This document shows, one piece after another, positions 55,326 through 63,990 of a stretch of DNA of 64,000 nt. Within the stretch, counting starts at the first letter, position 1. Each line of letters opens with the position of its first letter. The DNA comes from Methylobacter sp015476545 (lineage in GTDB: Bacteria > Pseudomonadota > Gammaproteobacteria > Methylococcales > Methylomonadaceae). Location of the stretch: NCBI RefSeq assembly GCF_052162025.1, contig NZ_CP197401.1, positions 2,728,001 to 2,792,000 on the forward strand, given 5' to 3'. The notes beneath the pieces are model-generated. The model searched no databases. It was not told the origin of the DNA and saw nothing but the letters and a program-made list of their open reading frames with translations. Made by a program: the position numbers and the translations under genes.

Positions 55326-56669
55326 ATGGCAACCAAAACGATTCCTTGCGTCAAAGGCGATTTTTTGCTGGGCAATTTGCGTCAATATAAAGCTAATCCT
55401 TTTCAAGCGATCTGCAGCTGGCAGCGCGATTATGGAGACTTGGTCAGTTTCAGGCTAGCCGCCCGTCAGCTTTATTTATTCAGTCATCCACAGTTAGTGG
55501 AACAGGCTTTGGTCAAACAAAGCCATAACTTTGTCAAAATGTACAACCCGAAAAAGCCGACGGGTCTGTCCTTGATTTTAGGACAAGGACTGCTTACCAG
55601 CCAGGGCGATTTATGGCGTAGACAACGACGCTTAATGCAGCCGGTCTTTCAGCGCGCCAATTTAACATCCATGCTGCCACAAATGATCACGGCCGGAAAT
55701 AACCTGTTGCATCGTTGGCAGCAATTAGGTGATGAGGCGCAAGTTAATCTTGCTGACGAGATGATGCAATTGGCACTGGAAGTCATCACCCAAACGATGT
55801 TCAGCACCAGCGTACTCGACAAAGTAGGCGAGATCGCATCAGCTTTGGATACCGGATTAAAGTACGCTGCCAAAACCATATCGAATCCTTTAACCCCGCC
55901 TTTATTTATACCGACGCCCGCCAATCGAGCATTCAGACAAGCTACCGGCGTATTAGATGACATTATTTACAGCATGATTAATCAGCGCCGATCCCAATCT
56001 ATCAAGCAACGCGATTTATTGAGCATGTTGTTGAAGGTGCGCGATGACGATACAGGCAATCCCATGAGTGACCAGCAAATTCGTGATGAAGTGATTACGA
56101 TTTTCACTGCCGGCCATGAAACCACGGCAAATGTGCTTACCTGGGCATTATATTTATTGGCTCGACATCCAGATGTTCTAGCAAGACTCAAAATTGAGCT
56201 CCATGATCAGTTGCAAGGCAATACTCCCGATGCCGAATCTCTACAGCAATTGGTTTATACCCGGGCGGTATTGAGCGAAGCCATGCGCATCCGCCCACCG
56301 GCAGGCATTCTGATACGCAAAATAAGCCAAGATACTGAAATTGACGGGTATGCCCTTAAAGCTGACAGTCTGGCAATATTCAGCATCTACAATGTTCACC
56401 ATCATCCCGACTATTGGCAACAGCCTGAACAATTTGATCCTGAACGTTTTTTAACGGCTGAAAAACGGAAATTCGCCTATATGCCTTTCGGTACCGGCGA
56501 ACGCGTGTGCATCGGCAACCATTTTGCCTTACTCGAAAGTCAGTTGCTGCTAAGTATGATTGTTCAGCATTATGATGTGGAATTGCTCAATGCTGATGAA
56601 GTCGAGATTGAAATGGCTGTGACTGTACGGCCTAAAGGGGGCATTCCGGTAAGACTAAAACGGCGCTAA
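55326..56669 (+). CDS. Cytochrome P450
   Basis: A 447-residue monooxygenase without a membrane anchor. The oxygen-binding helix reads A262-G-H-E-T-T267, the E-x-x-R motif is S-E-A-M-R, and the heme loop is F-G-T-G-E-R-V-C395-I-G-N, with C395 as thiolate ligand. The P-x-R segment before the heme loop is F-D-P-E-R-F. It resembles bacterial P450s of the CYP110/CYP4-like kind that act on fatty acyl or terpenoid substrates, but the substrate is not inferable. No ferredoxin or reductase gene is adjacent, so electron supply must come from elsewhere. It lies between the inverted repeats. Confidence 0.93.
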   Translation: MATKTIPCVKGDFLLGNLRQYKANPFQAICSWQRDYGDLVSFRLAARQLYLFSHPQLVEQALVKQSHNFVKMYNPKKPTGLSLILGQGLLTSQGDLWRRQRRLMQPVFQRANLTSMLPQMITAGNNLLHRWQQLGDEAQVNLADEMMQLALEVITQTMFSTSVLDKVGEIASALDTGLKYAAKTISNPLTPPLFIPTPANRAFRQATGVLDDIIYSMINQRRSQSIKQRDLLSMLLKVRDDDTGNPMSDQQIRDEVITIFTAGHETTANVLTWALYLLARHPDVLARLKIELHDQLQGNTPDAESLQQLVYTRAVLSEAMRIRPPAGILIRKISQDTEIDGYALKADSLAIFSIYNVHHHPDYWQQPEQFDPERFLTAEKRKFAYMPFGTGERVCIGNHFALLESQLLLSMIVQHYDVELLNADEVEIEMAVTVRPKGGIPVRLKRR

Positions 56670-56770
56670 AACAATCTTCAGTCCCATTTCAATATTCTGG
56701 CTATTGCATTTTTATGCCTGTAAAACTTTAACCTTGATTTAAACGCCGTTGTAGGGTCGAATTCATTCGG

Positions 56771-56872
56771 CGGGGGACAAACGCCCACGTACCGGCCTCC
56801 GCAGTGCGAATGAGCACGGCATCGCAGTAAAACTAAAACAAAACATAAATCGATTCGTGCGTAACATCAGTT
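56771..56872. repeat. Inverted repeat, right copy
   Basis: Reverse complement of 53072-53172 with about four or five mismatches. It is preceded on the left by GTAGGGTCGAATTCATTCGG, a type of sequence common in dispersed repeats. Ends 13 bases before the permease fragment. Confidence 0.88.
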
Positions 56873-56885
56873 TGATAACTAAAGA

Positions 56886-57556
56886 TCAGTATCCATCAGC
56901 CTCAACACATAGCCATTTTGCACTTAAAAATATTAATGCCATAATTGCATAAGCCATAGCCCACTCCCACGCGGGAGTTAATGATAAGGCTGTATCGCTA
57001 GCTGTCCACTGGTAAGAATGCATCAGACCACAAGCCGACAATAGACTGGCCGAGCCGCTCCAGAGCGCAGCCTTGATAAAATGACGCTCAATAATCGCTA
57101 CCGTCAACGCGGCCAAGATCATCGCTGTCATAATAAAGCCCTGCTCCAATGCAAAAGCGCCCTGAATCCAGACATCGGCCTGTTGAAAACGCGCTAGCAT
57201 TGCGTCCGAAAATGCCGGCATGGGCCCGCCGCCATAGTCTGCCGCCCGGATACCGCTTTTTGCCATAAAGGCTCCCCAAGCCGCAATGCCGGGCAGCAAC
57301 CCCATTACAACCGCCGGCGCATGGTTTTTCGGAGTTTCCTGAAAAGCTTGCGCCGCAATGACAATACCGATCCACAACATAATCGCCATGCCGGCATCGA
57401 TCGGAATCACCCAAGCGATATAAGACAAACTGCCGGTTAAACAAATGAGCGTGATAAACGCTCCGTTTAAAGTCGAATAGCCGGCACGAGATCCCATCGC
57501 TTTCCAACCAGGATGTCCAATATAAATTGTCGTCGGAAAACAGGAACCGAACAAAC
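56886..57556 (-). pseudogene. NCS2-type permease, C-terminal fragment
   Basis: The last part of a purine/uracil-type permease: G-S-C-F-P-T-T-I-Y-I-G-H-P-G-W-K-A-M-G-S-R-A-G-Y-S and further hydrophobic helices to the stop. The upstream part of the gene lies beyond the IS element at 57559-58592. Removing that element with one TA restores A-A-S-L-F-G-S-C-F-P-T-T across the junction. Confidence 0.9.
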
Positions 57557-57571
57557 TAGAGCATTTATTTT

Positions 57572-58234
57572 TTAGTCAGAAACATAGCCTGAATGCCTGA
57601 AGAAGTTCAGGCATTCGTCGGGATGAAACCGCTCCATTAATTGGCCGACAGTGCGCCAGAGATTGTCATAAGTTCGTGCCGCTGCCTTGCGCAAAAGCGC
57701 CTTCAGCTTGGCGAAAACCTGCTCGATCGGATTCAGATCAGGGCTGTAAGGCGGCAGGTATTTGATCGTCGCCCCGTGTGCTTCAACAATATCCCGGACT
57801 TCCGCCACCTTATGCGCAGGCAGGTTGTCACAAATAACAATATCACCGGGTTTCAAAGTTGGCGCCAGCTGCGAACGCAGGTATTCCTTGAAGGCTTCGC
57901 CCGTCATGGCTTGATCCACACACCAGGGTGCCGTGAGTTTGTCGGCACGCAAGCCGGCAATAAAAGTCAGCGTTTGCCAGTGACCAGCTGGGGCAGCATC
58001 CCGGCAGCGAGCACCACCCAAGGCCCGTCCATAACGACGGATCATGTTGGTAGATAGCCCTGTTTCGTCCAGAAACACCAACTTCGACAGATCGCAGGTT
58101 TGCTGCCAGGCTTGCCATTGCTCGCGAGCCCTGGCGACATCCTCGCGCTGCTGTTCACTGGCAACGACCGTTTTTTTTATAGCGATAGCCCAGTTTGTGC
58201 CGGATAAACTTATCAATGGCCGAAATCGATACAC
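57572..58234 (-). CDS. IS630 transposase, catalytic part (element B)
   Basis: The DDE domain of 220 residues: F-L-D-E-T-G-L-S, C-D-N-L-P-A-H and P-Y-S-P-D-L-N-P-I-E, the three acidic residues in order. It overlaps the first frame by 80 bases in the -1 direction. An A8 run (58170-58177 on the minus strand, after GCTAT) is a likely slippage site, so one fused protein may be made. Confidence 0.92.
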   Translation of the reverse strand: MYRFRPLISLSGTNWAIAIKKTVVASEQQREDVARAREQWQAWQQTCDLSKLVFLDETGLSTNMIRRYGRALGGARCRDAAPAGHWQTLTFIAGLRADKLTAPWCVDQAMTGEAFKEYLRSQLAPTLKPGDIVICDNLPAHKVAEVRDIVEAHGATIKYLPPYSPDLNPIEQVFAKLKALLRKAAARTYDNLWRTVGQLMERFHPDECLNFFRHSGYVSD

Positions 58235-58520
58235 TCAGGGCTTGTTCAGTTTCCAGCCAATCCTGCAGTTCCTTCAAGGTCATCGATGGGCTGTTCGCCA
58301 ACTGTTCCTTGATGGCGGCTGCATAGGGTTCCAACAGGGCCCGTCTGTAACCACCGATCGGCTTGCTCTGAACGCCGCCGGTGTTTTTCCAGAGTTGATG
58401 CACTCTGGAGACAAAGGAGGGGCTGACTTGATAGTGCGCGCTGACTTCGCGTGTCGTTTTGCCGCTGTCAACAGCCTTCGCGACACGCAAGCGCAAGTCT
58501 TCTGAGTAAGGTTTGGGCAT
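58155..58520 (-). CDS. IS630 transposase, N-terminal part (element B)
   Basis: A 121-residue helix-turn-helix domain protein starting M-P-K-P-Y-S-E-D-L-R-L-R-V, with a homeodomain-like K-T-T-R-E-V-S-A-H-Y-Q-V-S-P-S-F-V. It ends soon after the A-run that would allow -1 slippage into the catalytic frame. Confidence 0.9.
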   Translation of the reverse strand: MPKPYSEDLRLRVAKAVDSGKTTREVSAHYQVSPSFVSRVHQLWKNTGGVQSKPIGGYRRALLEPYAAAIKEQLANSPSMTLKELQDWLETEQALSVSISAIDKFIRHKLGYRYKKNGRCQ

Positions 58521-58594
58521 CTTCGGTCATTCTCATTCAATGAAGCCCCATTTTAGCAATACGGCTTGATCTTAGGTAACAGATAAATGCTCTA

Positions 58595-58941
58595 GCCGCT
58601 AATGTTCCAATGCCGTTGACCGCCAAAGAAGACCGTGTAGAGTAACTGTCACCCGCAGCCTCGGCAGATTCAATATTTTGAAGGGAGCCGATGAGATTGA
58701 AGAGTCCCATCGGAATGATGACTGACAAATAAGTTAAGCTATGCTCCGAAGTCAGCACTTCGAATAAATCGCCAAGCACCGGTATAGGCAAATACAGATT
58801 TAAATCATTATCCGGTCTATCGCCAACGGGAGCCAATCCTATTAACCAAGCAAGCAAAGCGCCTAATACTATAGCAACCAAACCTCCCGGAATATTGCCG
58901 CGAAAACGCAGTCGGCCAAAATAGACTAATAAAATCACACC
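58595..58941 (-). pseudogene. NCS2-type permease, middle fragment
   Basis: Reads V-Y-F-G-R-L-R-F-R-G-N-I-P-G-G-L-V-A, then helices and N-L-I-G-S-L-Q-N-I-E-S-A-E-A-A-G. Both edges are IS insertions. Joined to its neighbours it gives P-V-V-G-L-V-T-L-G-V-I-L-L-V-Y-F at the left joint, so both parts belong to one gene. Confidence 0.9.
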
Positions 58942-58951
58942 TAGTGCATTG

Positions 58952-59647
58952 TCACAGCTTAATTTTAGGGTAAATGGATTTCAGTTTCGTTCGTGCATCG
59001 TCCACTTTCATCTGCCAATCGACACCGCGTTGTTTGCTATTAACAGAGCTCGACCAGGCGCTAATTTCAGTCCGTAAGGTTTCCATGTCACCGAACCTTC
59101 GATGCGCCAGGCACTGTCGGGTCAGGGTACTCAACTCATTTTCAGCGATATTCAACCAACTGCCATGCTTGGGCGTCTGGCAAAACTTGATCCGCCGTAC
59201 GAGGTTGCGGGCACGTTCGGGTTCGAAGACCTCATAAAAGGCTCCTTTGGTATGGGTGTTGAGATTGTCGCTCACCAGCGTCACCACGGGACACTGGGCA
59301 TAACGCCCTTCCAGCAAGCGGGCCACTTCTTTGGCCCAATCTGCTTTGGTGCGCTGAGGGCGGGCCGTCACCTCGCGCCATCCGACTAACGGCTCGGTAA
59401 ACAGGAACAAGCTGGCGGTGCCGGCACGCTCGTATTCGTAATCGACCCGTGGCGGCTGCGTCAGCGTCCCCGGTCGTGGCGTACGGGTCTCTTTGATCAA
59501 CTGTATCGGTTGTTCGTCCATGCAAAGGACCGGATGCGCGGCCTCATACGGTCGCGCATACACGTCCAGCACCTCTTCCATTGCAGCCACAAATTCGGCG
59601 TCCTGCTCGGGCGGAATCACCCAATAGGCAATCGCCCGCTGCGTCAT
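58952..59647 (-). CDS. IS630 transposase, catalytic part (element A)
   Basis: A 231-residue DDE protein with C-M-D-E-Q-P-I-Q-L, S-D-N-L-N-T-H and W-L-N-I-A-E-N-E-L-S. Its start overlaps the stop of the first frame (ATGA). The A7 run just before (AAAAAAAC, minus strand) may also permit -1 frameshifting. A different subgroup from element B. Confidence 0.92.
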   Translation of the reverse strand: MTQRAIAYWVIPPEQDAEFVAAMEEVLDVYARPYEAAHPVLCMDEQPIQLIKETRTPRPGTLTQPPRVDYEYERAGTASLFLFTEPLVGWREVTARPQRTKADWAKEVARLLEGRYAQCPVVTLVSDNLNTHTKGAFYEVFEPERARNLVRRIKFCQTPKHGSWLNIAENELSTLTRQCLAHRRFGDMETLRTEISAWSSSVNSKQRGVDWQMKVDDARTKLKSIYPKIKL

Positions 59648-60087
59648 GCCGTTTTTTTAATCAGCTTGCGGACGGTCTCATGGCTGATGGCGTCTACAAT
59701 CCCCAGTTCCACGACGCGCCCGGCCAACAGCCGCAGGCTCCAGCGCGCATAGCCTGCCGGCGGCGATCCCAAGCGCGTGGCGATAATGCGCGCTTCCTGT
59801 GCCCCGTCCAATAACCTCGGGGTCGGCGGATACTCGCGTTTTCGGCCTTCCAACGCCCGTTCAAAGCCCTCTTCGACAAAGCGCTGGCGGATCTTTTCGA
59901 CCGTGTTGATCCGGCATGCGTAGGCCTCCGCAATCCGCTGGTCTGTCCAACCCGGGCCATTCGCATCGGCCTTGAACAGAATCTGCGCACGCCGGACTTT
60001 TTGTGAGCTGCCTTGAAGTTTTTTGATCACCTCTTGAAGATGATGACGTTCCGTATCGCTCAGGCGGACAATGTATTTCTTGGGCAT
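59644..60087 (-). CDS. IS630 transposase, N-terminal part (element A)
   Basis: A 147-residue DNA-binding part starting M-P-K-K-Y-I-V-R-L, with two helix-turn-helix-like segments (T-D-Q-R-I-A-E-A-Y and the R-W-S-L-R-L-L-A stretch). It ends L-I-K-K-T-A at the slippery A7. Confidence 0.9.
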   Translation of the reverse strand: MPKKYIVRLSDTERHHLQEVIKKLQGSSQKVRRAQILFKADANGPGWTDQRIAEAYACRINTVEKIRQRFVEEGFERALEGRKREYPPTPRLLDGAQEARIIATRLGSPPAGYARWSLRLLAGRVVELGIVDAISHETVRKLIKKTA

Positions 60088-60164
60088 GTCTCGTCTCCGG
60101 TTTGGGAAAGAAGCCTATTAGACAGTTTTAGGTAGCCCATATTCTTAGCGTTGGCAGTGCACTA

Positions 60165-60704
60165 GTGTCACCAAACCGACGACAGGATGCGCATAGGTGC
60201 GAAATAAAAAGCCCAGAGAAATAAATGTTAAGGCGATTCCGGATAAAGTCGATAGCAAAGCTGCACGTGGCGTCGCTTTTCTTAATTTTTCCACGACAAA
60301 GGCGCCGCCTAACTCAATCAAACCGGAACCCAAACAAGCCAACAAGCCTGCTTGCCAAGCAATACGTTCCGGATTCTCAGCGCCGCCGGCCTCTGCCAGC
60401 ATTTTTGCCGGCAACATGATTAAAAAAATATAAGCAAATAAAGACACGGCGTTGATGCCGTAAGGCAAGGCACAAACATCATGGCGCGCCCAGTCGCCGC
60501 CGCCAATTGTTTGGCTTGATGAGCATAATAGATATTATCGATCAATAAAGAAACGGCGACGCCAGGCAGAATATGGCGGTAAATCAAATCTTCTGAAAAA
60601 CCCAGGACCTGATCACATAACCCCACGATAACCAACAATTGCACAAGGTTATCCAAAGCCAAGCCAAAAAAACCGTCAAGATCGGTGCGTACAAACCATT
60701 TCAC
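60165..60704 (-). pseudogene. NCS2-type permease, N-terminal fragment (frameshifted)
   Basis: Starts with K-W-F-V-R-T-D-L-D-G-F-F-G-L (GTG 60702-60704 likely start) and reads to A-A-A-T-G-R near 60490, then shifts frame: D-V-C-A-L-P-Y-G-I-N-A-V-S-L continues in another frame. The normal protein would read T-G-R-x-D-V-x-A-L-P-Y-G-I-N, so one small indel near 60480 broke it. With the two insertions this makes three lesions in one gene. Confidence 0.88.
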
Positions 60705-61006
60705 TACAAAAATCCAAGTCCAAAAATGAAACAGAAAAAATATCTATTAGTCTGCTTAGGATACCGCCAGAAACAACTTCCCTAAATTGATACAGCAAAT
60801 CAGCGATAATAATTTTTTAATCCATCTCAAACTAAGAAGCAAGGATCGGTTTAGGGCATGGAAGGCGGCGAGTTATCCGCTTGAATTGAGTACCTCTTCC
60901 GATTTTTAGCCCATCAAAAGGGCAGCAAAGCTCATTGCATTTACTGTCTTTATAGCGGGCCAGAACTCCGTTATTTCAACCTGGGCTTAACTATAACCCT
61001 GGTTTA
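60705..61006. other. About 300 bases with nothing recognised
   Basis: No gene or clear hairpin. It probably contains the promoter of the permease. Confidence 0.5.
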
Positions 61007-61798
61007 TCAAGGAGGACATGAGTAGTTAAGCTGTCCCTCAACAAACACGCTATAGGTGCATAGATTACTTCCAGCGTTGTAAGTGCCGCCAGTATGTAAA
61101 ACATAAAACCCACTTTTCGATCCGGCAATAATTATACCGTTACACACCATATTTTCTTCGCCAACTTTTTTACTAACCATCGTGAATGGGTCGGTAAACG
61201 GACTGTCATCGAAAATTGCAGAATAGGTTATATTTCCGAGCTTAACTTGATGCCAATGTCCATCATGAGGAACGATCTGACTATTATTGATTGCGCTTTT
61301 CATATCGCCCATGAGTTTGCCGATATGAATATGCAATTGATGTTTGCTCCGCTTCGGGAGTGGATTAATCGCGAGTGCAATATCCTCAGTGGGAATATTT
61401 TCATCCTTAGCCAGATCCCACGCCAAGTTCCAAGACATTGGGTCTCGTTGAGCATGATCCTCTACACCGATAACAGGATAGTTTGGCACAACCAGCCAAT
61501 GGCCGGGTCCTTTTGAGGTATCGCAACTGTCATACACTGCATTAAACACAGTATGATAATGGGCCGGCATTGTTCCGATATGTTTAATGTATGGTGGATG
61601 ATGCGGACAGGAATCACCCGGTTGAACATCTTTGCAGTCCTCAACACTGTGCCAAAGACTACACGCGTCACTAGCACTGTTCGCTGAATCGGTACAATCT
61701 TTGTCCAGGCTTGGTGCATCATCGCCCAAAACAGCAGCGCTGAACTGAGTGAGTAAGGCGAAAGTTATCAGCCGCCAAGCTAAATATGATTTATTCAT
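61007..61798 (-). CDS. CDP-diacylglycerol diphosphatase
   Basis: A 263-residue exported protein: signal peptide M-N-K-S-Y-L to A-V-L-G, then the Cdh-type domain with P-N-Y-P-V-I-G-V-E-D, W-N-L-A-W, L-A-I-N and the H-Q-L-H-I-H-I histidine triad, as in E. coli Cdh (N-Q-L-H-I-H-I). It would hydrolyse CDP-diacylglycerol to CMP and phosphatidate at the membrane face. Several cysteines (C-T-D, C-S-L, C-K-D, S-C-P) could form disulfides in the periplasm. It stands alone. Confidence 0.85.
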   Translation of the reverse strand: MNKSYLAWRLITFALLTQFSAAVLGDDAPSLDKDCTDSANSASDACSLWHSVEDCKDVQPGDSCPHHPPYIKHIGTMPAHYHTVFNAVYDSCDTSKGPGHWLVVPNYPVIGVEDHAQRDPMSWNLAWDLAKDENIPTEDIALAINPLPKRSKHQLHIHIGKLMGDMKSAINNSQIVPHDGHWHQVKLGNITYSAIFDDSPFTDPFTMVSKKVGEENMVCNGIIIAGSKSGFYVLHTGGTYNAGSNLCTYSVFVEGQLNYSCPP

Positions 61799-62050
61799 TT
61801 GATTTCCTTCTTACTCAATAAAACCAATGTTGGATTTTACTTAAGTAAATCCAATTGATGGAGTTGAAATAATTGAACTTAGCGCTCTGGGTTTATGATG
61901 GTATGCATTCCAAGAAGTTTCATCATACCTCGCTACTGTTGAAACCTGAATTACAGACCTGCAATACTCTGGATTTTTGGTGAGTTTTATTGTGATTTTT
62001 ATTTTGAATATGCCCTACCAAGGACATGCAGAAACTTTCAGGCAATAAAA

Positions 62051-62078
62051 AAGGCCTTGGTAAATTACCTAAGGCCTT
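62051..62078 (-). terminator. Terminator after the tRNA genes
   Basis: Minus-strand hairpin: AAGGCCTT arms with an inner GGTAA/TTACC stem, followed by TTTTATT. Ends the lysC-csrA-tRNA run. Confidence 0.85.
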
Positions 62079-62086
62079 GTTTTACT

Positions 62087-62162
62087 TGGCTCCCCCGGAC
62101 GGGCTCGAACCGCCGACCTAATGATTAACAGTCATCCGCTCTACCGACTGAGCTACAGGGGA
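62087..62162 (-). tRNA. tRNA-Asn (GTT)
   Basis: 76 bases with the CCA end encoded. Acceptor arms TCCCCTG and CGGGGGA pair; anticodon loop CTGTTAA reads GTT; T-loop TTCGAGC is standard. Confidence 0.97.
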
Positions 62163-62184
62163 ATAAACTTTTTGTCTTCTTCAA

Positions 62185-62261
62185 TGGCGCGCCCGGAGAG
62201 ATTCGAACTCCCGACCGCTCGGTTCGTAGCCGAGTACTCTATCCAGCTGAGCTACGGGCGC
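62185..62261 (-). tRNA. tRNA-Arg (ACG)
   Basis: 77 bases with encoded CCA. Acceptor GCGCCCG/CGGGCGC; anticodon loop CTACGAA reads ACG, whose first A is expected to become inosine. Very close to E. coli tRNA-Arg(ACG). Confidence 0.97.
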
Positions 62262-62353
62262 CTTGTTGATCCGACTATTATCCTTCTTTACCTCATCCTT
62301 GTCAACCTTTATTTTTCATTCTCTTAAAAAACAAAAATCAACCTTTAATTAAG

Positions 62354-62444
62354 TGGCGGAGAGAGAGGGATTCGAACCCTCGATGCGCTTTTGGCACATA
62401 CTCCCTTAGCAGGGGAGCGCCTTCGGCCTCTCGGCCATCTCTCC
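62354..62444 (-). tRNA. tRNA-Ser (GCT)
   Basis: 91 bases with the long variable arm typical of serine tRNAs. Acceptor GGAGAGA/TCTCTCC; anticodon CTGCTAA reads GCT. Lies 8 bases after csrA. Confidence 0.97.
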
Positions 62445-62452
62445 TAAAACTT

Positions 62453-62653
62453 TTACTCTTCTGAACCGGTTAAGCCTGTAGACTCGGCCTGTTCTTTTTT
62501 AATCCGTTCGTAAATTTCTTCCCTATGAACAGAGACTTCTTTTGGTGCATTAACACCGATGCGAACCTGATTTCCTTTGACTCCAAGAACAGTGACTGTA
62601 ACTTCATCACCGATCATCAAAGTCTCTCCTACCCGACGAGTCAAGATAAGCAT
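62453..62653 (-). CDS. csrA: Carbon storage regulator CsrA
   Basis: A small RNA-binding regulator of 66 residues that represses or stabilises target mRNAs at GGA motifs. Start M-L-I-L-T-R-R-V-G-E-T and the conserved V-R-I-G-V-N-A-P-K-E-V-S-V-H-R-E-E-I are full length. It lies between lysC and tRNA-Ser, the order known in gammaproteobacteria such as Pseudomonas rsmA. Confidence 0.96.
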   Translation of the reverse strand: MLILTRRVGETLMIGDEVTVTVLGVKGNQVRIGVNAPKEVSVHREEIYERIKKEQAESTGLTGSEE

Positions 62654-62763
62654 GGCTTCTCCCTATGTCTATTTAAAAACCACTGTTCTTACACAGCATC
62701 CAACCAAGAACGACAATTATAGCAGCTTTTTCAGATAAATAAAGTCCTAAGTTAAAATAAAAT

Positions 62764-63990
62764 CTAAGACTCTATTTCTTGGTCTAGTTTAAAAGCCGCA
62801 TGTAATGCTCTGACCGCCAATTCCAAATATTTCTCATCAACAACGACGGAAATTTTAATTTCCGATGTCGATATCATTTTAATGTTTATGCCTTCTTTTG
62901 CAAGCGTTTTAAACATAGTGCTGGCAATTCCAGCATGAGAACGCATGCCTACGCCTACAATTGAAACTTTTACTATGCTGTCATCTCCAGTCACTTTTCT
63001 GGCCCCAAGCTCTGCACATCCATTTTCCAACAAAGCTTTTGCTCTGGGATAATCGTTGCGATGCACGGTAAAGGTAAAATCAGTCGTCGCGTCATCAGCA
63101 ATATTCTGGATGATCATATCGACTTCGATATTTGCATCAGCTATCGGCCCAAGAATTTTAAATGCAACCCCTGGTAAGTCAGGCACGCCAGTAATGGTTA
63201 ATTTTGCCTCGTCACGATTAAATGCGATTCCGGAAACTAAAGCACTTTCCATTTGTGATTCCTCATAGGTAATGAGCGTACCCTTACCTTCTGTAAATGA
63301 TGATAATACTCTTAAAGCAACATTATACTTGCCGGCAAACTCTACCGATCTTATTTGCAATACTTTTGAACCCAAGCTGGCCATTTCCAGCATTTCTTCA
63401 AAGGTAATCTTATCAAGTCTGCGGGCTTTCGGTTCTACCCGAGGATCAGTGGTATAAACACCATCCACATCGGTATAGATGTGGCACTCATCGGCTTTCA
63501 AAGCGGCAGCTAAAGCGACAGCGGTCGTATCAGAACCTCCGCGCCCTAGCGTTGTAATATTGTTGTTTTCATCAACCCCCTGAAAACCGGCGACAACCAC
63601 TACTTTACCTGCACTAAGATCAGCTCGCATGCGGGTGTCATCGATATTACGAATGCGCGCTTTCGTATGACTGCTATCGGTCAGAATTTTTACTTGCCCA
63701 CCTGTATAGGAGCATGCTGGGCATCCAAGCTCATGCAAAGCCATACTTAAAAGCGAAACGGTAACCTGCTCTCCTGTGGAAAGCAGAACATCCATTTCTC
63801 TTTCGTTGGGCTGTGGTTGCATTTCTTTTGCCAACGCAACCAGACGATTGGTTTCTCCGCTCATTGCTGAAACGACAACAACAATCTGATCCCCCAGATC
63901 ATGCACTTTTTTAACTTTTTCGGCGACTGCTTTAATACGCTCTACAGAGCCTACCGATGTACCGCCAAATTTATATACATATAATGCCAT
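62764..63990 (-). CDS. lysC: Aspartate kinase
   Basis: The first enzyme of the lysine/threonine/methionine branch, phosphorylating aspartate. The 408 residues include Y-K-F-G-G-T-S-V-G-S at the ATP site, G-R-G-G-S-D-T-T-A-V-A and two C-terminal ACT domains for feedback control (the second with M-R-S-H-A-G-I-A). It leads the lysC-csrA-tRNA run; the gene upstream is outside the window. Confidence 0.96.
   Translation of the reverse strand: MALYVYKFGGTSVGSVERIKAVAEKVKKVHDLGDQIVVVVSAMSGETNRLVALAKEMQPQPNEREMDVLLSTGEQVTVSLLSMALHELGCPACSYTGGQVKILTDSSHTKARIRNIDDTRMRADLSAGKVVVVAGFQGVDENNNITTLGRGGSDTTAVALAAALKADECHIYTDVDGVYTTDPRVEPKARRLDKITFEEMLEMASLGSKVLQIRSVEFAGKYNVALRVLSSFTEGKGTLITYEESQMESALVSGIAFNRDEAKLTITGVPDLPGVAFKILGPIADANIEVDMIIQNIADDATTDFTFTVHRNDYPRAKALLENGCAELGARKVTGDDSIVKVSIVGVGMRSHAGIASTMFKTLAKEGINIKMISTSEIKISVVVDEKYLELAVRALHAAFKLDQEIES

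Larger units (their letters stand above)
57559..58592 (-). mobile_element. IS630-family element B (about 1034 bp)
   Basis: Ends are GAGCATTTAT at 57559 and its complement ending at 58592, flanked by TA (57557-57558 and 58593-58594), the IS630 target duplication. It carries two overlapping transposase frames. It has interrupted the permease gene, which reads in the same direction. The perfect repair of the reading frame on removal fixes the ends. Confidence 0.93.
58944..60162 (-). mobile_element. IS630-family element A (about 1219 bp)
   Basis: Imperfect inverted ends beginning GTGCATTG at 58944 and GTGCACTG (complement) at 60162, flanked by TA at 58942-58943 and 60163-60164. It carries two transposase frames joined by ATGA and A7 slippage. 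Removing it with one TA repairs the permease frame. Confidence 0.93.

Noticed and set aside
53072..62162. Genomic island integrated at tRNA-Asn
   Set aside because: The accessory region abuts the 3' end of tRNA-Asn, but I saw no integrase gene and no second copy of the tRNA 3' end at the far side.
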